A stretch of 64,000 nucleotides of DNA from contig CAJTLC010000003.1 in assembly GCA_910576995.1 (NCBI GenBank), positions 62,001 through 126,000 of the forward strand, written 5' to 3'. Below are positions 1 to 8,251 of this stretch, in pieces; positions within the stretch are counted from its first letter, which is position 1, and each line of letters opens with the position of its first letter. A model generated the notes under the pieces. It did not search any database. It saw only the letters and a program-made list of their open reading frames with translations, and was not told the origin of the DNA. The position numbers and the translations under genes are program-made. The stretch is from an uncultured Ruminococcus sp. (GTDB taxonomy: Bacteria > Bacillota > Clostridia > Oscillospirales > Ruminococcaceae).

Positions 1-572
1 TTTTCGACATATTTCCCGATAATATCGTTCTCAATGTTAACAATATCCCCTATTTTTTTCGAAGATAATATTGTCATCTCAGCCGTGTGCGGAATTACGG
101 AAACGCTGAAATCATGATCGGTCACTTTAGCGATCGTCAAGCTGATACCGTCAATTGCAGCAGAGCCTTTTTCCACGATATATCTTAAAATTCCGCCGTC
201 CGCCGAAATAGTGTACCAAACGGCGATACCGTCATTTTTTATACTTGATATCCTGCCCGTACCGTCGATATGACCAGAAACAATATGACCTCCGAATCGT
301 CCGCCTGCCGACATTGCACGTTCAAGATTCACCTGACTGCCCGATGAAAGACTACCGAGCGAAGAACGTTTCAAAGTTTCATTCATAACGTCGGCTTGAA
401 ATATATTGCCATCCATTCTCGTTACCGTCAGGCACACTCCGTTGACCGCAATACTATCGCCCAGCCGAACGTCATCGAGAATTTTTTTCGTCTGAATACG
501 GATAAAAGAGTTCGTTCCATTTCGTTTTATTTCAACTACTTCGCCCTTTTCTTCAATTATCCCTGTGAACAT
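1..572 (-). CDS. ribE: Riboflavin synthase alpha chain, 3' end outside window
   Basis: Lumazine-condensing riboflavin synthase, the last step of riboflavin synthesis in the cytoplasm. Reading the minus strand from the ATG at 572 gives MFTGIIEEKGEVVEI, the hallmark N-terminus of the family, followed by the first beta-barrel with SGSQVNLERAMSAGGRFGGH and HIVSGHIDGTG. A second, related barrel repeat begins at about residue 100 (KNDGIAVWYTIS, then DGISLTI and VSVIPHTAEMTIL). About 190 codons are present; the C-terminus lies beyond position 1. It overlaps the end of ribD by 20 bases, so the two are co-translated from the FMN-riboswitch transcript. The identification rests on the family motifs and on the ribD neighbour, and I regard it as secure. 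Confidence 0.95.
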   Translation of the reverse strand, partial: MFTGIIEEKGEVVEIKRNGTNSFIRIQTKKILDDVRLGDSIAVNGVCLTVTRMDGNIFQADVMNETLKRSSLGSLSSGSQVNLERAMSAGGRFGGHIVSGHIDGTGRISSIKNDGIAVWYTISADGGILRYIVEKGSAAIDGISLTIAKVTDHDFSVSVIPHTAEMTILSSKKIGDIVNIENDIIGKYVE

Positions 573-1659
573 TTTTCACCCTGCTTTCAATTAAAATATC
601 GCTGCCGATCTGCTTTATTTTCATGTTTTCCAGCATGAAAGCCTTATCGGGAGATTCCGTTCCAATGCCACCGACAGGCGATTTTGCGCCGTTTCCGCCG
701 AAAATTTTCGGAGCGATGTAAGCCTGAACCTTATTAACTATTCCGGCATTCAAAGCAGACCAGTTCAATTCTCCGCCGCCTTCCAGAAGGACGCTGTCAA
801 TATGAAATTCGCCTCCCAGAATTTTCATAAGTTCTTCAAGATCGGTATGTTCATTTTTTTTCGAAACTTTTATCATTTGGCAGCCGAAAGTTTCATAGGG
901 TTCAGGATCACCGCTGCAAAAAGCTATTATTGTAGGAGATTCCTTTGCTTTTAGCACTATATTGCTGTCAAGGGGAGTACGCAGGTTTGTATCGCAAATC
1001 ACGCGAAGAGGATCTCTTCCTCCCTCAATACGGCAATTTAACATAGGATCGTCGGCTATAACTGTTCCCACGCCAACCATTATCGCCGAATGCTTTAGCC
1101 TGTCACGCTGTACCTGCATACGTGCATCTTCCCCTGTCACCCATTTAGAAAGTCCTGTGTGACAAGCCATCTTGCCATCCATCGTCATGGCATATTTCAT
1201 TGTTACAAATGGCGTCCCATGCGTGATATAATGAAAAAAAATCTCATTAAGTCCATCGCATTCTTCTTTAAGGATGCCCTCGAAAACTTCAATGCCGTTT
1301 TCACGCAAAATCTTAGCGCCTTTTCCTGAAACAAGCGGATTCGGATCGGAAGAACCTATGAAAACGCGCTTGATTTTATGATCAATGATCGCTTCCGTGC
1401 ATGGCGGAGTTTTACCATAGTGACAGCATGGTTCAAGAGTTACATACATATCCGCCCCGACGCAGTCTATTCCTTTGGCGTCGCAGTCCGCAAATGCAAA
1501 TCTTTCAGCATGAAGTTCGCCGCATTTTGGATGAAATCCTTTTCCGACAATTTCGCCGTTTTTAACTATTACAGCGCCTACCATAGGATTCGGATTTACA
1601 AAACCCATGCCCTTTTCAGCAAGTTTCAAGGCTTCACGCATATAATATTCGTGGTTCAT
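553..1659 (-). CDS. ribD: Bifunctional riboflavin biosynthesis deaminase/reductase RibD
   Basis: Two consecutive steps of riboflavin synthesis: deamination of the GTP-derived pyrimidine, then reduction of the ribosyl side chain. The N-terminal deaminase has the zinc site HAERFAFADC and PCCHYGKTPPCTEAI; the C-terminal reductase has VTMKYAMTMDGKMA and LLEGGGELNW. Length 368 aa is normal. An in-frame ATG lies further upstream at 1773, but that stretch falls inside the riboswitch. The ATG at 1659 is preceded by GGAGGT at a good distance and begins MNHEYYMREALKLAEKG, as family members do, so it was chosen. The gene is first in the operon and is followed by ribE. Confidence 0.95.
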   Translation of the reverse strand: MNHEYYMREALKLAEKGMGFVNPNPMVGAVIVKNGEIVGKGFHPKCGELHAERFAFADCDAKGIDCVGADMYVTLEPCCHYGKTPPCTEAIIDHKIKRVFIGSSDPNPLVSGKGAKILRENGIEVFEGILKEECDGLNEIFFHYITHGTPFVTMKYAMTMDGKMACHTGLSKWVTGEDARMQVQRDRLKHSAIMVGVGTVIADDPMLNCRIEGGRDPLRVICDTNLRTPLDSNIVLKAKESPTIIAFCSGDPEPYETFGCQMIKVSKKNEHTDLEELMKILGGEFHIDSVLLEGGGELNWSALNAGIVNKVQAYIAPKIFGGNGAKSPVGGIGTESPDKAFMLENMKIKQIGSDILIESRVKNVHRDN

Positions 1660-1670
1660 ATGCACCTCCA

Positions 1671-1701
1671 AAAAATAACGCCCCGAAAAATTTTCGGGGC
1701 A
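1671..1701 (-). terminator. Riboswitch-controlled intrinsic terminator ahead of ribD
   Basis: On the minus strand a GC stem (GCCCCGAAAA paired with TTTTCGGGGC) is followed by a T-rich run and then directly by the ribD ribosome binding site. A terminator lying between an FMN aptamer and the first gene is the usual attenuation layout: FMN binding favours this hairpin. Confidence 0.85.
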
Positions 1702-1725
1702 TGACGATCTGAATATTTTCAGATA

Positions 1726-1863
1726 ATCTTCTTTCATCCGGACTTTCGGCACATAAATTTTGCGCCGTTTCACCGTCGGCTTCGGAATTACACCGAATCT
1801 GCCGCAATGTCGCGGCTCGCAGGCTATACTGCCGGTAGGGAATCACACCCCGCCCTGAAGATC
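1726..1863 (-). promoter_or_regulatory. FMN riboswitch (RFN element)
   Basis: The minus strand carries the conserved RFN blocks in order: CTTCAGGGCGGGGTG, ATTCCCTACCGGC, GCCTGCGAGCC, ATTCGGTGTAATTCCG, AGCCGACGGTGAAA and GTCCGGATGAAAGAAGAT. The element sits about 70 bases upstream of ribD and is followed by a terminator, so ribD-ribE should be switched off when FMN is plentiful. Confidence 0.96.
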
Positions 1864-1936
1864 ATTGATTTCTTACAATACCTATTATATCATATTTCAT
1901 TCTGCTTGTCAACCAATATTAAACAAATGCAACAAA

Positions 1937-4900
1937 TTATTTTACAACTCCGATACCCCAGATAGTAAATTCCGTATCCGGATTTTCAACATTGATTGAA
2001 ACGTCGAGATTACCTGAATCTTTCTGCATATAAGCGATGTCAGCTTCCGGACCTCCCCAAGCGTACAGCTTATTTCCGCTGATCTTTGCGATTCTGCCAT
2101 TTACAGTAACGTTGATATTTCCGAAAGAAGCGTCGTCTTTTGCACTGAATACGATAAATATCCCCTTGCCCTGTGTTGAAAATTTGATCGGCGTATTTCC
2201 TCCTCCGACATTATGTTTCAGCGTATAAGGAAGAGTAGCATAGCCGCTGTTTGTCTGAGCGAATGAACCATTATCAAAATTTGTAAGTTCACTGAGCGAA
2301 ACAATTGAACCTGTAGAATATTCTGTACCATAAACTGTTTCTGACGGAATAGTATATCTGTACGATTTATTGGCTGTTTTTAACGCTTGTCTGTAAAAAT
2401 ACGCAATGGAATCTGAGATCAGGGCATTCCCTTTTTCGTGCGGATGATATTCGTCGGTGTAATAGTCATCCTTAGTCAAAAATCCACTATTAAAGGCGTT
2501 CGTAAGAGCGTTATCCATACTGATAATTGAAAGGTCATAATTTTTACCTATGGCCGACATCTGTTCCTGCATGGAATATCCGCCTTTTGCGCGGTTTATA
2601 ATAAGAATCACCGCAGGCTCATTCGACTGCGAAAGGCATTTCTTCACTAAACTTTCATAGCCTTTTTTGTAGATCTCTTCCGGATGATCATTGACAGAAA
2701 ATTCAATAAAAATAACATCCGGCTCTGCATTAAGTATATCATTCTGCGCACGCATAAGCCCAACGACAGATGAAGTTCCTGACAAACCTGCATTAATAAA
2801 TGAAACGTTGCCGCCTGTACCGAAAGTATCGGCGAAATATTTTGCTGAACGGCTTACATAGCAAGTATCCGTTCTTCCGCCTTCTGTGATCGAACCGCCG
2901 ATATAAGCTAAAGTTACATTTTCTCCGTTCTGTGCCTTTTCGATTTTTTCGCAGATTCTCGAGGTGTTTCCCAGCTGATAGATTGAATCGGAATAAAAAT
3001 TCTGCATTTCTGCCGACGCAGTTTCCTGATATGTATCCCACGGATTATCTTTATCGGGAATTTGTTCATCAGCTACAGGAAATTCAGTTATCTTTGAAAG
3101 CAGAAAATCTTGCAGCAGAACAAGATCGTTTTCATCATAAACTCCGTTTTGATCAACATCCGCAGCCGCTTTAGCCGCCGAACTGTCGAATCCGCCGATA
3201 ACACCTTGTCTTGCAAGAATGAGGTCATAGCAGTCTATTTTTCCGTCATAATTGATATCGCCAAGTACAAGTTTGTTAGAACCTGCTCCGAGAATTCCAG
3301 TTCCTGCAACGGCAACGATCGCTTCATCAAGATAAAAACTATTTGTGCTGTCGGCAGTTTCTACGTAAAGATACATATTCTCCGCATCGGAGGGTATAAT
3401 AAAATTCGTGTTGGAAAGCTGCGCCCATTCGCCCTTAAACGCCATAGTTTCTGCGATCGTAGCATAGTTTGTATCGCCGTTTCCGTCAACATACTGCAAT
3501 TTCATAAAGAAAGTATCGGCTGCATTTCCGTCGTTATATTTGACATTTGCGCTAAAGCTATACTCATTGCCCGGTTTAAAAACAGAAGAACTAAGAGATT
3601 TTTGCGCACCGTTCCAAGCGGCTGTTCTTCCTGAAACATAAAGCGAACCGCCGCCCACATAGCTTTCGAGATCGGTCGACAAAACTTCTGCGCTGCCTCT
3701 TCCCGTCCAGCCCTCTGTACCTTTATCAAATCCGTTATTGAAATACCAGCCGAAGCTGTTTGGCTTTATCTCGGCAGGCTGATTCCAGTCTGCACGTTCG
3801 TAATCAAAGAAATCGACATCTGCATAACCGCCGGTATTTTTTGTGGCATAACTGTAAATTGCACTTCTGTAACCTGTAAACAGCTTCAGGTCATAACTCA
3901 TTTTGAGCTCGCTGCCGATTTTAGTCCAATTGCTGCCGTCGTACGAATAGTAGAAATTAGCCTTATCAAGATTATACGAAATATTCAGATCGCTGTCAAT
4001 GTCATTGAATTTGAAATCAACTTTAAGATAAATTTCATTTCCGTTAAGATTTGTTTCTTCGATGATTTTATTGTAGCTGTCCGAAACGCTTCCGCCGCTT
4101 TCCGCAATGCCATTTTCAGACATATATATCTTTTTAGCCCCATCGTCGGCGACATAAACGCCAACATTTCCATATTTATACTGAAATGCTGAAAGACCTG
4201 CGTGATCTCCGGCTTTCATATAGGATGTATCAAGCTTTATAACACTGCTGCACGCCGGACCTTCTGTTCTTTGCGTCAGCGTGTTTCTCGCGTTAAGAAT
4301 ATTTGTCGCGATTGTTTTGTTTTTCAGCCTGAGATAGCCTTTTCTTTCAGTTACCGACCATGCTGTATTATCGGGATTATGATTCCACTGCCATTCAAGA
4401 GCAAGATCGTTTGAACTATAATTGAAATCATCGTCCGCCGCAAGAAATGTTCCTTCGTAATTTCCGTCAACAGTGATCTTTTTGGGAACTTTTCCGTTTT
4501 CCCCCATGATAGGCCAGTCATTCTGCCATGTTACCGGGACAAGTACAGGAATACGCCCTACCGCGCCGTGATCTTGAAAAACAAGTCCGTACCATTTGCC
4601 GTCTGGAGTATCAATTATCCCTCCCTGCGCCGCACCGTCAGAATTGAGGATGGTCTTGCCTTCGTAATTGCCAAGAATATCTTTGCTCCTGTAACACAAC
4701 TCGATTCTGCCGCTGTTGCTTGGCCATGCGATCAGGAAAATATAATAATAGTCGCCTATTTTCTGAATATGCGAACCCTCGCCGCTAAGACCGTCCAAAC
4801 CGGTTGAAAAAAGCGTCTTTTCCGCTCCGCCGGGTTTGAAGTCAGTCATCTCGGAATTGAACTCTTTAATTTTAATAGTACCGCCAGCGCCATAAACGAG

Positions 4901-5434
4901 ATAATTTCTGCCGTCGTCGTCAAAGAAAAGCGAAGCGTCATGATACATTCCATTCAACTCGGTTTTCGTCCATTTTCCGTTTTCGATATCATTTGTTTTA
5001 TAGATATAGGATTTGCCCGTTCCATAGCTTCCGAAGAAAACGTAATATGTTCCTTTGTGGTAGCGAAGGCTTGCCGCCCACTGACCGTGTGCATAATCAT
5101 TCTTGCCGTTTGTCAGATTCTGAACATCGCCGTCAGCAAGCGTATCATAAACATAGCTGCATATTTCCCACGAAGCAAGATCCTTGGATTTCATGATCGG
5201 CGCACCGGGGCTGAAAAACATAGTCGTGCTTATCATGTAATATGTATCGCCGACGCGGATCGCATCAAGATCGGGAACGTCCGACCAGATAACGGGATTG
5301 GCAACAGCCGAACTTTCTGCCGCAATAACTGTCGGGAGCTTTTCATGCGGAAAAGACGCAGATGCAGCAAATAAAGCGACCGCTGCCGTACCGGATAAAA
5401 ATGCTTTTAAATATTTTTTTAATTTGAATTTCAT
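1937..5434 (-). CDS. Cellulosomal GH43 - CBM22 - dockerin - SGNH esterase protein
   Basis: Large secreted enzyme (1165 aa), probably a xylan-backbone or side-chain glycosidase combined with an acetyl esterase. Modules in order: signal peptide (1-39); GH43 five-blade propeller (about 45-315) with candidate catalytic Asp55 in SDVPDLDAIR, Asp166 in MYHDASLF and Glu219 in LSGEGSHI; a beta-sandwich typical of GH43 enzymes (330-545); CBM22 (560-710, with VSGRTAAWNG and VETADSTNSFYLDE); dockerin (723-785, two Ca-binding repeats GDINYDGKIDCYD and DVDQNGVYDEND); SGNH hydrolase (838-1015) with Ser848 in YIGGSITEG, SVND and DEYHPHEKG; a C-terminal beta domain. The start has AAGGAGG upstream. The dockerin is internal, so enzymes lie on both sides of the scaffold anchor. 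Exact substrate and GH43 subfamily were not assigned. Confidence 0.9.
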   Translation of the reverse strand: MKFKLKKYLKAFLSGTAAVALFAASASFPHEKLPTVIAAESSAVANPVIWSDVPDLDAIRVGDTYYMISTTMFFSPGAPIMKSKDLASWEICSYVYDTLADGDVQNLTNGKNDYAHGQWAASLRYHKGTYYVFFGSYGTGKSYIYKTNDIENGKWTKTELNGMYHDASLFFDDDGRNYLVYGAGGTIKIKEFNSEMTDFKPGGAEKTLFSTGLDGLSGEGSHIQKIGDYYYIFLIAWPSNSGRIELCYRSKDILGNYEGKTILNSDGAAQGGIIDTPDGKWYGLVFQDHGAVGRIPVLVPVTWQNDWPIMGENGKVPKKITVDGNYEGTFLAADDDFNYSSNDLALEWQWNHNPDNTAWSVTERKGYLRLKNKTIATNILNARNTLTQRTEGPACSSVIKLDTSYMKAGDHAGLSAFQYKYGNVGVYVADDGAKKIYMSENGIAESGGSVSDSYNKIIEETNLNGNEIYLKVDFKFNDIDSDLNISYNLDKANFYYSYDGSNWTKIGSELKMSYDLKLFTGYRSAIYSYATKNTGGYADVDFFDYERADWNQPAEIKPNSFGWYFNNGFDKGTEGWTGRGSAEVLSTDLESYVGGGSLYVSGRTAAWNGAQKSLSSSVFKPGNEYSFSANVKYNDGNAADTFFMKLQYVDGNGDTNYATIAETMAFKGEWAQLSNTNFIIPSDAENMYLYVETADSTNSFYLDEAIVAVAGTGILGAGSNKLVLGDINYDGKIDCYDLILARQGVIGGFDSSAAKAAADVDQNGVYDENDLVLLQDFLLSKITEFPVADEQIPDKDNPWDTYQETASAEMQNFYSDSIYQLGNTSRICEKIEKAQNGENVTLAYIGGSITEGGRTDTCYVSRSAKYFADTFGTGGNVSFINAGLSGTSSVVGLMRAQNDILNAEPDVIFIEFSVNDHPEEIYKKGYESLVKKCLSQSNEPAVILIINRAKGGYSMQEQMSAIGKNYDLSIISMDNALTNAFNSGFLTKDDYYTDEYHPHEKGNALISDSIAYFYRQALKTANKSYRYTIPSETVYGTEYSTGSIVSLSELTNFDNGSFAQTNSGYATLPYTLKHNVGGGNTPIKFSTQGKGIFIVFSAKDDASFGNINVTVNGRIAKISGNKLYAWGGPEADIAYMQKDSGNLDVSINVENPDTEFTIWGIGVVK

Positions 5435-5489
5435 GGAATTTCCTCCTTCCGATTTGCAGGATAATTTTTGGTCTTTTACCCCTTTTATT

Positions 5490-5518
5490 ATTATATTATG
5501 AATAAATTATTATTACAA
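5490..5518 (-). promoter_or_regulatory. Probable promoter of the GH43 protein
   Basis: On the minus strand TTGTAA and TATAAT are separated by 17 bases, about 55 bases before the start codon. The -35 box deviates from consensus by one base, in an AT-rich stretch, so this is a moderate call. Confidence 0.45.
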
Positions 5519-5675
5519 CCCACTTTTTGCAGATTCGGTGTAAAAAATGAAGATTATGTATAGTTTTTTATAAAATTACAGCAATTTCACTTGAAATGAA
5601 GACGTACGTAATTTCCTATGCGAGCTGGTTCTCAGTTAGGCGCACAAGTTCTCACAATTTTTCACCTAAAATTCA

Positions 5676-5704
5676 TTGACATAACAGCGATTAAGAGTTA
5701 TAAT
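5676..5704 (+). promoter_or_regulatory. Consensus promoter of the sortase operon
   Basis: TTGACA (5676-5681) and TATAAT (5699-5704) with a 17-base spacer, a perfect sigma-A type promoter. Transcription should start near 5711, at the base of the adjoining palindrome. Confidence 0.85.
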
Positions 5705-5707
5705 AGT

Positions 5708-5758
5708 ATAGGCGGCACCGTGCAAAGCACAACTACTACGTTGTGCAATGTCGCCTAT
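5708..5758 (+). repeat. Imperfect palindrome at predicted mRNA 5' end
   Basis: The stretch starts ATAGGCG and ends CGCCTAT, with GCACAAC and GTTGTGC flanking a small TACTAC loop. Since the promoter just upstream predicts a start near 5711, the transcript would begin with this hairpin, about 70 bases ahead of the first gene. Confidence 0.7.
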
Positions 5759-5827
5759 AAACGTGACTTTTAAAAGCTTATTCAAAACATAGTTAAGACG
5801 ATTCTATTATTAAACAGGAGGAATATT

Positions 5828-6625
5828 ATGACAAAAAAAATATTTTATAGTTCAATTGCAGCTGCTGCTTTGATCGCACTTGTTGCTGCTCCGCTTTCCG
5901 CATCTGCCGCGACTCCCGAAGAAGCTGCCGCTATCGCAAGAAGCTATGGCGTTTCTGAAGAAACTATCCAGCAATGCTGGAATGAATATTATGCTAATCC
6001 GGAACTTTACCCGCCCGAAGAGATCGATAATCTTTTATCGCAGTTTATCGAGCGTATGGAAAGTGTTTCAACCACAGTTCCTTATAATCCGGATGCCAAA
6101 CCGCCTGTCGTTACAACCGCCGCAAACTCAAATCCAGATAAAAATAATAGTAAACCATCTACTCAGGTAACCCTCAAAACTCCCGACGGAAATACTTTCA
6201 CACGCGTAAGTCCAGAAGATTTCATTGCCATGTCTTATGAAGACAAACAAACGTATCTCAGCACATTCACACCTGAACAGCAGGCGGTCATAATGGAAAA
6301 TCTCACTCCCGAAGAATATAAAAGCCTTCTCAAACAAATGCCTACTGATAACAAATTAAACGTTATCGACGGAATGACTGATATTGCAAACGGATTTGGT
6401 CTGAACGTAAACGTTGATGAGATCACAGATGAAAACGTTATTCTTTCCATAAAAAATAAGGACGGCGAACTCGTTGCGGTAAGTTCTGCAAAAGAAACTG
6501 TAGAAAATACAGGATATGACCGCAGAGGAATTTTTGCAGGAGCAGCAGCCCTGATATTTGCAGGAACAGCAGGTATGTTTCTGCTTGTTAAAAAATGCTT
6601 CAAAAAAAGTGAAAACGGAGTCTGA
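5828..6625 (+). CDS. Secreted protein with C-terminal sorting-signal-like tail, likely sortase substrate
   Basis: 265 aa; no known catalytic family recognised. Signal peptide 1-28 (MTKKIFYSSIAAAALIALVA, cleavage near ASA). A helical, acidic N-terminal part is followed by a Pro/Thr/Asn linker (90-115) and a second domain with TPEQQAVIMENLTPEEYKS. The C-terminus reads ENTGYDRRG, then a 20-residue hydrophobic segment and KKCFKK, the arrangement of a cell-wall sorting signal in which ENTG would replace the usual LPxTG. The next gene, four bases downstream, is a sortase, which supports this role; the recognition motif is inference. AGGAGG precedes the ATG. Confidence 0.75.
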   Translation: MTKKIFYSSIAAAALIALVAAPLSASAATPEEAAAIARSYGVSEETIQQCWNEYYANPELYPPEEIDNLLSQFIERMESVSTTVPYNPDAKPPVVTTAANSNPDKNNSKPSTQVTLKTPDGNTFTRVSPEDFIAMSYEDKQTYLSTFTPEQQAVIMENLTPEEYKSLLKQMPTDNKLNVIDGMTDIANGFGLNVNVDEITDENVILSIKNKDGELVAVSSAKETVENTGYDRRGIFAGAAALIFAGTAGMFLLVKKCFKKSENGV

Positions 6626-6628
6626 TAA

Positions 6629-7324
6629 ATGAGTAAAGAAAAAAAGAATAAAAATTCATCGAGACCTGCAATCCTCTATATTGCAACGCCATTTTTGGCC
6701 GCGGCGATATGCGTCGGAATTACTGCTGTTGCAATGATCAAGCCTGCGGACAAACTTAAAGTTTTTGCAAACCTTGCATTTATGGATAATTTAAAAACAG
6801 GCGTTTCCGATGAAACCGGTCTTGTTATTCGTGAAAATGAAATTGATACCGAACATAAAGGAGAAACTTACAGCGACGGCGAAATTATCCGACCAAAATT
6901 CGGAGAACTTTACGCGCTGCTCCGCTCCGAAAAATTGGAAGTCGATATACCTGTTTATTGGGGAAGCAATTCAGAATTGCTGGAACACGGCGCTTGTCAT
7001 GCTTCGAGTTCCGTGCTTGCCGGTCAGAAGGGAAATTCCGTTATCAGCGCTCATGTCGATACTTTTTTCGCTGATCTTGATAAAATGAAAGAGGGCGATA
7101 CTGTTACCCTTACCACGGCTTATGGCGAATTTATTTACAAGGTTCGTGAAGAAATCACATTTGATAATTCCAATAGAAAATATGTAACCGTTTCAAAAGA
7201 CGACCGCTTGACTCTTTACACCTGCAAAAATGACATTCTTGGCGCATCCGATCAGCGAATCGGCGTTATATGCGATCTTGAGGAAAGTCGCTATTACGAA
7301 CCAAAGAAGGAGGCGGATGAATAA
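6629..7324 (+). CDS. Sortase family transpeptidase
   Basis: Membrane-anchored cysteine transpeptidase (231 aa) that would link a neighbouring surface protein to the wall. One N-terminal membrane segment (13-37) precedes the sortase barrel. His142 (SAHVDTFF), Cys199 (TLYTCKND) and Arg210 (SDQR) form the expected catalytic triad; family members usually read SGHRD and TLxTC, so the His motif is slightly divergent. Overall resemblance is to class D/E-like housekeeping-unrelated sortases, but the class was not settled. It lies between its candidate substrate and a membrane protein, and its stop codon overlaps the next start by one base. Confidence 0.88.
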   Translation: MSKEKKNKNSSRPAILYIATPFLAAAICVGITAVAMIKPADKLKVFANLAFMDNLKTGVSDETGLVIRENEIDTEHKGETYSDGEIIRPKFGELYALLRSEKLEVDIPVYWGSNSELLEHGACHASSSVLAGQKGNSVISAHVDTFFADLDKMKEGDTVTLTTAYGEFIYKVREEITFDNSNRKYVTVSKDDRLTLYTCKNDILGASDQRIGVICDLEESRYYEPKKEADE

Positions 7325-8208
7325 TGAAAAGACCTGCCGCTTACGTTGGTTCATTCATAATATCAATATTGTTGGTATTCGCTCTTATAGCTTCATTTTT
7401 AGCGATCACAGTAAATTCAGTAAATGCGGACAAACTCGTCGCAGCTGCCGACGATAAAGGACTTGCTTCTATGGTCGAAAATGAATTGGAACGCTATTTT
7501 AATGAAAGAAAAAATACCACAGGGATTCCGGCAAATGTTTATATGGACTCTATTGACGAAGAATACCTTTCAAACATTATTCAGTTTAAGATAAACAGCG
7601 GTTTTTCCATTCTCAGCGGCGACGTTGGAGATGAATTTGATATGTCCAATATCGAACTGGAAAACAATATTTCTGAATTTTTCAGCGAGTATGCAGAAAG
7701 TATCGGATACGAAAAGGATAATAATTATGACGTGAAGCTTATGACTGCTCAAAAATCTGCGTATACGATTATTGAAGAATACTGCGACGTTTATAAATTT
7801 GGTGCGATGGAAAGGCACGGAGTTCTCAAAAAAGCGGCGCCGCTGTATCAGAAACTTTCACTCATTATCGCGCTTTGCATTATTGCGTCCGCAGCTTTGG
7901 CGATCATTCTCTTTGTTATAAATATAAAGGAAATAAAAAATCTCGCTTACTGGATAGGTACTTCCGCCGTTGTATCAGGTGCAATGGGAGCTATTCCATG
8001 CATTTATCTCCTGGCGTCCGATTATTTCAGCGCTTTTACTATTAAACAGCCGCAAATTTTTACAGCATACACCACCCTGATGAAAGATCTTACAAGCAAA
8101 TTCATGACATTCTCGATTGCTTCAGTGATTATTGGAATTGTATTATTTATTGTTTGTGCGATTATGAGTAAATTCATAAGAAAATCCGAATCTCAGACAG
8201 AATCATAA
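7324..8208 (+). CDS. Polytopic membrane protein of the sortase operon
   Basis: 294 aa, family not recognised. A membrane segment at about 9-31 is followed by an extracytoplasmic region of roughly 140 residues (acidic, helical, 35-175), then three more hydrophobic segments near 178-200, 210-235 and 262-286, ending in a charged tail. The start overlaps the sortase stop by one base (TAATG), indicating translational coupling. This gene closes the operon before a strong terminator. It may assist export or attachment of the putative substrate; that is inference from position alone. Confidence 0.7.
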   Translation: MKRPAAYVGSFIISILLVFALIASFLAITVNSVNADKLVAAADDKGLASMVENELERYFNERKNTTGIPANVYMDSIDEEYLSNIIQFKINSGFSILSGDVGDEFDMSNIELENNISEFFSEYAESIGYEKDNNYDVKLMTAQKSAYTIIEEYCDVYKFGAMERHGVLKKAAPLYQKLSLIIALCIIASAALAIILFVINIKEIKNLAYWIGTSAVVSGAMGAIPCIYLLASDYFSAFTIKQPQIFTAYTTLMKDLTSKFMTFSIASVIIGIVLFIVCAIMSKFIRKSESQTES

Positions 8209-8209
8209 A

Positions 8210-8250
8210 ATCAGCCCTGTATTCACAATAAAGCGAATACAGGGCTGATA
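8210..8250. terminator. Bidirectional terminator between convergent genes
   Basis: ATCAGCCCTGTATTC pairs with GAATACAGGGCTGAT around a 10-base loop. It separates the rightward sortase operon from the leftward anti-sigma-like gene, whose stop is at 8252. Confidence 0.85.
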
Positions 8251-8251
8251 T

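Larger units (their letters stand above)
5435..5827. other. Divergent intergenic region, 393 bases
   Basis: Lies between the divergently transcribed GH43 protein and the sortase operon. It holds a probable promoter on each strand and a palindromic stretch on the sortase side, each listed separately. No open frame or known RNA family was recognised in the remainder. Confidence 0.6.

Noticed and set aside
3110..3634. Long open frame on the plus strand opposite the GH43 gene
   Set aside because: No ribosome binding site and no recognisable protein pattern; it is the complement of a well-defined coding region.
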